Made by a program: the position numbers and the translations under genes. A stretch of 12,171 nucleotides of DNA from contig DDKP01000131.1 of assembly GCA_002339745.1 (NCBI GenBank), positions 1 through 12,171 on the forward strand, read 5' to 3'. Below, piece after piece: positions 7,066 to 12,171 of this stretch. The notes below the pieces were generated by a model. The model was not told where the DNA came from, did not search any database, and saw nothing but the letters and a program-made list of their open reading frames with translations. This DNA is from Firmicutes bacterium UBA2595. Its GTDB lineage: Bacteria; Bacillota; Thermincolia; Thermincolales; UBA2595. How positions within the stretch are numbered: position 1 is the first letter of the stretch; each line of letters opens with the position of its first letter.

Positions 7066-7374
7066 CTACCATTTCAGCCAGTCAAAGTCTTCAACGTTCA
7101 CGGATATCCGGTTGCGGTAAATGGCCACTATCAAAGCAAGGCCAACTGCCACTTCCGCTGCCGCCACGGCAATCACAAAGACCGCAAATACCTGGCCGAC
7201 TAGATATTCCGGAGTAACATACCGCGAAATAGCGACAAGGTTAATGTTAACCGCAGTCAACATTACCTCAAGGCCCATTAATATGGCAATAGCGCTTCTT
7301 TTGGCCAGGGCCCCGAACAGACCTATGCAGAAAAGAGTCCCACTGAAAACCAGGAAATGATTCAAACCGATCAT
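7066..7374 (-). CDS. nuoK: Complex I subunit NuoK
   Basis: NuoK is a small membrane-arm subunit (102 aa, three membrane helices; the family is ~100 aa) related to MrpC. It provides carboxylates to the hydrophilic axis that links the quinone site to the antiporter-like subunits. Glu36 in LMGLEVMLTAVNI and Glu74 in AAAEVAVGLAL are the expected membrane glutamates (E. coli Glu36 and Glu72). The C-terminus is polar and slightly longer than usual (NRISVNVEDFDWLKW). The ATG at 7374 overlaps the nuoJ stop as ATGA, a 4-bp overlap implying translational coupling. Confidence 0.97.
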   Translation of the reverse strand: MIGLNHFLVFSGTLFCIGLFGALAKRSAIAILMGLEVMLTAVNINLVAISRYVTPEYLVGQVFAVFVIAVAAAEVAVGLALIVAIYRNRISVNVEDFDWLKW

Positions 7375-7865
7375 GAGGTCTTTTTCACCTCTTTCGCTAT
7401 GATTATTGCACCCAGTAGAGCTACCAGCAGCAGAACGGCTACTACTTCAAAGGGAACAATAAACTTTGTCAGCATAAGTTCCGCAATCTGTCCTACGGTT
7501 TCTACCGGCGGCGCAGCTTCACTGACCGGCCAGTCCGACGTAAGAACCATTATTGCGTTAATCACAACCAAGACCAGGGAAACAAGTCCCGCCAGAGCCG
7601 CGTTTTTTGAAAACAGGTTGGTTTGTTTCATGTTCCCCCGTACGGTCAGCATGATACCGAATACTATAAAGATAGCTATAGCTCCCGCATAAACAAGTAT
7701 CTGGACAGCGGCCAGGAAATCAGCCTGCAGGAGAACATACATTGCGGCCACTCCGATAAACGTCACTACCATGAAGAGAGCGCTGCGAAAAATATTTTTG
7801 TTTAAAACCATTGCCAATGCTGACCCTAATGTGATTATAGCTATAAGCCAAAACATAAAAACCAT
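7371..7865 (-). CDS. nuoJ: Complex I subunit NuoJ
   Basis: NuoJ is a five-helix membrane-arm subunit next to the quinone chamber; its TM3 changes between alpha and pi helix during turnover in solved complexes. The diagnostic block is QADFLAAVQILVYAGAIAIF (47-66), which matches the family AxFLaavQilVYvGA. The length of 164 aa is typical of the forms without the long C-terminal tail. The C-terminus ends in a short basic stretch, KEVKKTS. The ATG at 7865 is 16 bp after the nuoI stop with a purine-rich AAAGG site. Confidence 0.96.
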   Translation of the reverse strand: MVFMFWLIAIITLGSALAMVLNKNIFRSALFMVVTFIGVAAMYVLLQADFLAAVQILVYAGAIAIFIVFGIMLTVRGNMKQTNLFSKNAALAGLVSLVLVVINAIMVLTSDWPVSEAAPPVETVGQIAELMLTKFIVPFEVVAVLLLVALLGAIIIAKEVKKTS

Positions 7866-7881
7866 TTAACCTTTTCACCCC

Positions 7882-8331
7882 TTAACTGGCCTGTGCCGTT
7901 TCTTCATCTTGTTTTTTCGGCTTGGCCGGCTTCTCATCGTCCGGGGAAGGAACGTAACTGCTGAAGAGGTCAAGATTTACCATTTCCCGGATATAGACGG
8001 CGTTCTCAAATTCCTTTGTCCAAAGGAGGGCCTTGGTAGGGCAGGCTTCTACGCAAAAACCGCAGTAAAGGCATCTTTCCGCCATCATTTTGTAGCCGGT
8101 AAGCTTTTTCTTGTTATTCTCATCTTTTTCGGACTCGATTTTGATAACATTGTTGGGACACGCGTTTGCACACAGTCCGCAAGCAATGCATTTGGGTACC
8201 TTGAGCATAAACGAACCCTTAAAACTATCAGGCAGGTTCGGTTTAACTTCGGGATATTCCTCGGTAAGTTTTTTATCAAAGAGGTGTTTTAAGGTAATAC
8301 TGAGTCCTTTTATCAGTCCCTGTCCAAACAC
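7882..8331 (-). CDS. nuoI: Complex I subunit NuoI, 2x[4Fe-4S] ferredoxin-like
   Basis: NuoI passes electrons through two [4Fe-4S] clusters (N6a, N6b) toward cluster N2 in NuoB. Both motifs are complete: CIACGLCANAC (Cys48, 51, 54, 58) and CLYCGFCVEAC (Cys87, 90, 93, 97), each followed by Pro. I choose the GTG at 8331 because it follows the nuoH stop, has AGGTGG 7 nt upstream, and gives the usual start MFGQGLIKGLSITLKHLF. An ATG further upstream (8427) would overlap nuoH by 85 bp and add non-family sequence. From 8331 the protein is 149 aa. The last 22 residues (128-149) are a Lys/Glu/Pro-rich charged tail. With no NuoG present, NuoI may be the point where electrons enter; this is inference. 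Confidence 0.95.
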   Translation of the reverse strand: MFGQGLIKGLSITLKHLFDKKLTEEYPEVKPNLPDSFKGSFMLKVPKCIACGLCANACPNNVIKIESEKDENNKKKLTGYKMMAERCLYCGFCVEACPTKALLWTKEFENAVYIREMVNLDLFSSYVPSPDDEKPAKPKKQDEETAQAS

Positions 8332-8342
8332 TTTATCACCAC

Positions 8343-9389
8343 CTAACCAGTTATCGCTCTGTAAATATAGATTCCGATACCTGTCACAAGAATATTTGCC
8401 AGTGACGCCGGGATCAGGAACTTCCACCCGAAGTGCATCAGGTGGTCAACCCTGAGTCTCGGGAAGGTCCAGCGTACCCACAAAAAGGTGAATATCATTA
8501 CATACAGTTTAAGCATAAACCATACAAACGGAGGAATAAAGGTCAGGCCAAAGGGTGCGTTCCACCCGCCCAGGAACAGGGTCGTCGCTATAGCGGAAAC
8601 AGCTACCATGTTTGCGTATTCAGCCATGGCAAACAGCGCCCACCGGATCCCGGAATATTCAATGAAAAAACCTGCTACAAGTTCCTGTTCACCTTCCGGG
8701 AGGTCAAAGGGCGCCCTGTTTATCTCTGCTGTTGCGGCTATATAGTAAATAAGAAAGGCGATAAATTGCGGGACTATAAACCACATATTCTTTTGGGCTT
8801 CCACTATGTCTGACATTTTCAATGAACCCGCCAGCATAACTACACCCAAAAGAGAAAATACCATGGGAATCTCATAGCTGATCATCTGTGCCACACCCCG
8901 CATGCCGCCGATCATAGCATACTTGTTGTTGGACGACCAGCCGGCCATTAACACAGACATTGTAGCCGTGGAACCAATGGCGATGAAATAGAAAATACCT
9001 ATATTCAGGTCCTGGATAATCATCCCTTCGCCAAAAGGGATTACCGCGTAGGCAAGCAGGGCGGTGGCAAAGAATGTGGTGCTGGCAATTTTAAAAACAA
9101 ACTTGTCAGCGCCGGCAGGAATTATATCTTCCTTACCAAGTGTCTTCACAACGTCGGCTAATACCTGCCCTATACCAATCGGCCCGAGCCGGTTTGGACC
9201 TTTGCGCAGTTGGAAAAAGGCGCTCACTCTACGTTCTGCCAGAATAAGAAGGATAACGTGAATAAGAATAAATACAATAACTGCTACCGCACCTACAGCC
9301 GTCATAACTATTTCAGCAGCCGCTTCGGATATTCCCATGCCTGTAATCCAACCCCTGATCAAATTGGCTAGATCAATAAAAATTTGCAT
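8343..9389 (-). CDS. nuoH: Complex I subunit NuoH, quinone-chamber membrane protein
   Basis: NuoH is the membrane subunit that, with NuoB and NuoD, forms the quinone-binding chamber and connects the two arms. The 348 residues form about eight membrane segments. Family signatures are GPNRLGPIGIGQVLADVVK (64-82), RGVAQMISYE (164-173), EINRAPFDLPEGEQELVAGF (222-241, the acidic loop lining the chamber) and WVRWTFPRLRVDHLM (304-318). The ATG at 9389 has GGGGAG 8 nt upstream. It lies 42 bp after nuoD, and nuoI begins 11 bp after its stop. Confidence 0.97.
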   Translation of the reverse strand: MQIFIDLANLIRGWITGMGISEAAAEIVMTAVGAVAVIVFILIHVILLILAERRVSAFFQLRKGPNRLGPIGIGQVLADVVKTLGKEDIIPAGADKFVFKIASTTFFATALLAYAVIPFGEGMIIQDLNIGIFYFIAIGSTATMSVLMAGWSSNNKYAMIGGMRGVAQMISYEIPMVFSLLGVVMLAGSLKMSDIVEAQKNMWFIVPQFIAFLIYYIAATAEINRAPFDLPEGEQELVAGFFIEYSGIRWALFAMAEYANMVAVSAIATTLFLGGWNAPFGLTFIPPFVWFMLKLYVMIFTFLWVRWTFPRLRVDHLMHFGWKFLIPASLANILVTGIGIYIYRAITG

Positions 9390-9431
9390 GCTTCTTCTCC
9401 CCTATAAACCCTATTTTTTAAATTTCAAACC

Positions 9432-10535
9432 TTAACGGTCAACCTCACCGAGTACGATGTCAATGGATGCCAGTATCAGCACCGCGTCCATGATATGGGT
9501 CCCTTTAGCCATTTCAGGAAAAGCAGACAGCATAACAAACGTTGGTGAATAAATCCTGGTCCGGTAAGGCTTAGTTGAACCGTCACTGACAATATGGAAA
9601 CCAAGGTGTCCCTTGGGGTTTTCAATACAGTGGAAGACCTCGCCAACCGGCGGCTTAATAACCTTGGGTACTTTGGCCATTACCGGCCCTTCCGGGATTT
9701 GTTCCAGAGCCTGTTTGATAATTTTCACACTTTCTCTCATTTCTTTGACCCGTAAAACATAACGGTCAAAGGTGTCCCCGGTTTCTCCTATGGGTACCTC
9801 AAATTTAAACCGGTCATAAATCCCGTACGGTTCATCCCTCCGCATATCGTAATCAACTCCGGAGGCTCTAAGGTTTGGACCGGTAAACCCGTAATCCAGG
9901 GCCATTTCCTTTGAGACAATGCTTACTCCTTTGGTCCGGGACTGGAAGATTTCGTTTCCGGTCAGTATTCCGTCATATTCGTCTATGGCTGCATCGTAAT
10001 CGTCCATTAATTGTTTCAGTTCTTTAAAAAAGTCTTCTTCCAGGTCGCGAGCCACGCCCCCGATCCGCATATAGTTCGGGGTCAGCCGGTTACCCCCGAT
10101 CCTGGTAATTAACTCAAGTACCCTATCCCTCTCACGGAACGCGTAGAAAAATGCAGTCATACCGGCAGTATCCAGGGCAAAACTTCCGACAAAAATTCCG
10201 TGGCTGGCCAAGCGCTGTAATTCAGCGCAGATAACCCTGAGGTACTGGGCCCGTTCGGGAATCTCCTCCGTTATACCCATCAGTTTCTCCACAGCCATTA
10301 CATAGGCCAGCTCGTTAGCCAGGCCAGAACAGTAATCAAGTCGGTCTGTGTAAGGAATAAACTGGGAATAAGTACGGGATTCCGCCAGTTTTTCCAACCC
10401 ACGATGCAGGTAGCCGATATGGTTTACAGCGTTTCGAACGTACTCTCCGTCCAGGGTCAAAACACAGCGGTAAACACCGTGGGTACTTGGGTGTACAGGC
10501 CCCATATTCAGGGTAAGTTCTTGTGTTTTTAACAT
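9432..10535 (-). CDS. nuoD: Complex I subunit NuoD (49-kDa, quinone-binding)
   Basis: NuoD is the peripheral subunit that binds the quinone head group next to cluster N2. It has 367 residues and the family's N-terminal GPVHPSTHGVYR (12-23, His15/His19), YLHRGLEKLAE (42-52) and YTDRLDYCSG (62-71). Tyr68 probably matches the quinone-binding tyrosine of other complex I enzymes. It ends DIVLGEVDR, as complex I NuoD does. The paired CxxC nickel ligands of group 4 [NiFe] hydrogenases are missing, so this is complex I and not Ech or Mbh. The ATG at 10535 has AGAGGTG about 9 nt upstream. nuoC ends 49 bp before it. NuoC and NuoD are separate genes here, unlike the fused NuoCD of E. coli. Confidence 0.97.
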   Translation of the reverse strand: MLKTQELTLNMGPVHPSTHGVYRCVLTLDGEYVRNAVNHIGYLHRGLEKLAESRTYSQFIPYTDRLDYCSGLANELAYVMAVEKLMGITEEIPERAQYLRVICAELQRLASHGIFVGSFALDTAGMTAFFYAFRERDRVLELITRIGGNRLTPNYMRIGGVARDLEEDFFKELKQLMDDYDAAIDEYDGILTGNEIFQSRTKGVSIVSKEMALDYGFTGPNLRASGVDYDMRRDEPYGIYDRFKFEVPIGETGDTFDRYVLRVKEMRESVKIIKQALEQIPEGPVMAKVPKVIKPPVGEVFHCIENPKGHLGFHIVSDGSTKPYRTRIYSPTFVMLSAFPEMAKGTHIMDAVLILASIDIVLGEVDR

Positions 10536-10584
10536 TATTTCTACACCTCTACAATCCCAAAATTAAGTCCGTAGTGTGATAATT

Positions 10585-11037
10585 TTATGCCAGTTGGAAA
10601 TCTTTCCTCAGCGGATGTCCAACAAAGTCATCAGCCAGTAAAATCCTCTTCAGGTTCGGATGTCCGGTAAAAACCATTCCCATCAGGTCATAGGCTTCTC
10701 TTTCCATCACGTCTGCAGCCTTCCAGAGAGAAGTAATCGAGGGAACCTGGGGATTTGTTTTTTCGACTTCTACCTTTACCGTGAGTTTGTGATGGTACGT
10801 CAATGAATCGAGATGGTATACCATGGTGAAGTTCTCCGGATAATCAACGGCATTCAGGTTCTTAATCCAATTCAATTCATAATTGGGGTTTTCCTTTAAT
10901 TCTTTCATTACTTCTACCAGTTTTTCCGGCTTGACTTTAATAGACTGGTTGGTGTTGTCCTCAAACACCTCGGCACAGTCGCCGAACTTTTTATTCAGCT
11001 CTCCCACCAGAGCTTCACGATCAATAAGCTTTGCCAA
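10585..11037 (-). CDS. nuoC: Complex I subunit NuoC (30-kDa)
   Basis: NuoC is a peripheral-arm subunit that packs against NuoD and NuoI and carries no cofactor. It has 150 residues. The C-terminal block EREAYDLMGMVFTGHPNLKR (112-131) followed by ILLADDFVGHPLRKDF is the family signature. The start is a TTG at 11037, inside the end of nuoB (17-bp overlap), with only a weak GAGAG site; it gives MAKLIDREALV, a plausible amphipathic start. There is no NuoD fusion. The N-terminal third is poorly conserved, as is usual in this family. Confidence 0.95.
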   Translation of the reverse strand: MAKLIDREALVGELNKKFGDCAEVFEDNTNQSIKVKPEKLVEVMKELKENPNYELNWIKNLNAVDYPENFTMVYHLDSLTYHHKLTVKVEVEKTNPQVPSITSLWKAADVMEREAYDLMGMVFTGHPNLKRILLADDFVGHPLRKDFQLA

Positions 11038-11584
11038 TGTCTCTCAACCTCGCTACATTACCAGTAATTTTGTTCGGATGCCAAATCTTTTCCCGCAGTG
11101 TAAGGAACCCGTAAATCAATGCCTCCGGTCTGGGCGGGCAGCCCGGAACATAAACATCTACGGGGAGAAATGTATCTGCACCCGGAACAACGTTATAAGA
11201 GTCCGTAAAAGGACCGCCGCTTATCGCGCAGCTTCCCATACACATTACCCACTTGGGTTCAGCCATCTGTTCATAAAGGCGGGCTATAAGCGGCTGCATC
11301 TTCTTGGTGATTGTGCCTGCTACAATCATCAAGTCGGCCTGACGGGGACTTCCCCGGAACACTTCATACCCAAACCGGGCAAAGTCAAACTTAGCGCTAC
11401 TGGTGTTCAGCATTTCAATGGCGCAGCAAGCAAGACCGAATGTCACTGTAAATATTGACCTGGACCGAAACCAGCCTAGCAATTTGTCTGTTGTAGTCAG
11501 GACAACGTTATTCCGGATCAGTTCGTCAATTTGTTTTGCGTCTAATTGGTTTCCGTCAGCCTGGTTCCCTTTAATTACATCCAT
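11021..11584 (-). CDS. nuoB: Complex I subunit NuoB, cluster N2 protein
   Basis: NuoB holds cluster N2, the last [4Fe-4S] cluster, which reduces quinone. The four ligands are Cys53-Cys54 in GLACCAIEM, Cys119 in MCMGSCAISGG and Cys149 in VPGCPPRP. SPRQADLMIVAGT (79-91) is also typical. I choose the ATG at 11584, which gives 187 aa and a 10-bp overlap with nuoA, with AGGGGC 7 nt upstream. A GTG at 11614 is possible but would extend 40 bp into nuoA and add ten residues that are only an out-of-frame reading of nuoA. The first ~30 residues are polar and not conserved in the family. Confidence 0.96.
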   Translation of the reverse strand: MDVIKGNQADGNQLDAKQIDELIRNNVVLTTTDKLLGWFRSRSIFTVTFGLACCAIEMLNTSSAKFDFARFGYEVFRGSPRQADLMIVAGTITKKMQPLIARLYEQMAEPKWVMCMGSCAISGGPFTDSYNVVPGADTFLPVDVYVPGCPPRPEALIYGFLTLREKIWHPNKITGNVARLRDIGKAY

Positions 11585-11931
11585 TCTAACGCCCCTTCCT
11601 TCCAAGCATACCAAAATCCTAATAATAAAATTGCAATAAAGATAAACATTTCAACAATTGCAAACAACCCTAGACTCTGAAATTTTATAGCCCAGGGATA
11701 GAGGAAGATTGTTTCCACATCGAAGACTACGAATATTAATGCATACATAAAATAACTGATTTTGAACTGTACCCATGTGTCCCCGATGGTCTCAAGGCCG
11801 CACTCGTATGTCAGCAGCTTGACCGGTGTAGGTTTCTTGGGATGAAGTATGCGAGAAACACCTAGCAATATTAGTGGAAATACTATCCCGATTACCAAAA
11901 CAACAGCTATCCCTGCGTAACTGGTTAGCAT
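11575..11931 (-). CDS. nuoA: Complex I subunit NuoA
   Basis: NuoA is a three-helix membrane subunit at the junction of the arms near the quinone chamber. The 118 residues show the loop motif YECGLE (42-47), followed by QFKISYFMYALIFVVFDVET (55-74) with the conserved Asp71 and Glu73, and then FLYPWA. Glu43 and the cysteine Cys44 in the loop are typical of the family. The ATG at 11931 has a strong AGGAGGG site 6 nt upstream, the best in the operon, in keeping with its place as first gene. The protein ends KEGALEWM and overlaps nuoB by 10 bp. Confidence 0.97.
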   Translation of the reverse strand: MLTSYAGIAVVLVIGIVFPLILLGVSRILHPKKPTPVKLLTYECGLETIGDTWVQFKISYFMYALIFVVFDVETIFLYPWAIKFQSLGLFAIVEMFIFIAILLLGFWYAWKEGALEWM

Positions 11932-12075
11932 TGTTTCCCTCCTTTCGTTGTTATTTTAAACAACTACTGTCTCTATTTATATCCACAAAAGCACCCACGC
12001 TAAGGCAGTTTTGAATTTTGTGACTCTCTGAAAATTCTTGAAATTCAATACCCTTAGTATGGGTTGCTTCTCCGG
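11932..12075 (-). promoter_or_regulatory. nuoA: Leader/promoter region of the nuo operon
   Basis: This 144-bp gap separates an upstream reading frame from nuoA. A TATAAA box (11981-11976) lies about 45 bp before the nuoA start, but I see no good -35 box 16-18 bp upstream. Two inverted repeats are present. One is GTTGTT/AACAAC around a 6-base loop (11947-11964), just upstream of the ribosome site. The other is GAATTTT/AAAATTC around an 11-base loop (12013-12037). A recognisable terminator for the upstream gene is not visible. Either the operon has its own promoter here, or it is co-transcribed with the upstream gene. Confidence 0.35.
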
Positions 12076-12171
12076 CTATGGGTGACTCTTCTTTTTAAGG
12101 CTTAGGATGTTGTTTACAAAAACGGTTGGACTGGTCATTAAGTCAATTTCCGCTCCATTGCCGACTTCTTT
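12076..12171 (-). CDS. 3' end of an unidentified gene upstream of nuoA (partial)
   Basis: The minus strand is open from the window edge to a TAG at 12078-12076, giving 31 residues of one reading frame; the other two minus frames stop within the first 35 bases. The peptide contains MTSPTVFVNNILSLKKK. The Ser-Pro-Thr-hydrophobic pattern followed by Asn resembles the cis-proline loop of thioredoxin-fold or DsbA-like proteins (often ...TPTFFVNG...), so a thioredoxin-fold C-terminus is possible. With 31 residues I cannot be sure that it is coding at all. It is not nuoE, which would show a Cys-containing C-terminal block. Confidence 0.3.
   Translation of the reverse strand, partial: KEVGNGAEIDLMTSPTVFVNNILSLKKKSHP

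Noticed and set aside
8332..8427. Longer nuoI reading frame starting at an ATG at 8427
   Set aside because: It would overlap nuoH by 85 bp and add 32 residues foreign to NuoI. The GTG at 8331 has a good ribosome site and a family-like start.
9432..10535. nuoD as the large subunit of a membrane-bound [NiFe] hydrogenase (Ech/Mbh/Hyc)
   Set aside because: The N- and C-terminal CxxC nickel ligands are absent, the protein ends as complex I NuoD does, and the operon contains three antiporter-like subunits plus NuoA, J and K.
1..12171. tRNA, rRNA, CRISPR arrays, riboswitches or a defence system
   Set aside because: I saw no direct repeats with spacers, no cloverleaf-like sequence and no recognisable riboswitch core. 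All long stretches are accounted for by nuo, yraN, yifB and the transposon debris.

Overview
This window most likely comes from an anaerobic Gram-positive bacterium of the Firmicutes. A Desulfotomaculum/Desulfitobacterium-type clostridium is the best guess. The basis is the strong AGGAGG-type ribosome sites, GTG and TTG starts, intermediate GC, and a complex I operon that lacks the NADH-oxidising module. The taxon is inferred from gene content, not from a marker gene. All recognised genes lie on the minus strand, so they are transcribed from right to left.

Right edge to 2076: the last 31 codons of an unidentified upstream gene (12171-12076) and a leader of about 145 bp precede a complete eleven-gene operon, nuoA-B-C-D-H-I-J-K-L-M-N (11931-2076). 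Spacing is tight. nuoA/B and nuoB/C overlap by 10 and 17 bp, J/K share ATGA, and L/M and M/N share TAATG. A Rho-independent terminator lies at 1990-1957. The operon encodes the quinone-binding and Fe-S connecting module (B, C, D, I) and the whole membrane arm (A, H, J, K, L, M, N). It has no nuoE, nuoF or nuoG, so the NADH-oxidising arm is absent and the electron donor is probably something else, such as reduced ferredoxin.

2075 to 1604: a decayed IS200/IS605-type element. It has a fragment like a right end, a 14-bp hairpin, the last 42 codons of a TnpA transposase and the first ~22 codons of a TnpB protein. The TnpB fragment runs in frame into yraN.

1549 to 1: yraN (UPF0102, nuclease-fold protein), then a run of six degenerate heptamers, then yifB (Mg-chelatase-like AAA+ ATPase, ComM family). 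yifB loses family similarity at its conserved MNPC motif near base 69 and stops at 57. The remaining left-edge sequence is unrelated to the family, which suggests an insertion or rearrangement breakpoint.

The most notable points are a NuoM that lacks the conserved TM7 lysine of the proton channel (Leu237), the dehydrogenase-less complex I, the transposon-yraN in-frame fusion, the truncated yifB, and the heptamer repeat.
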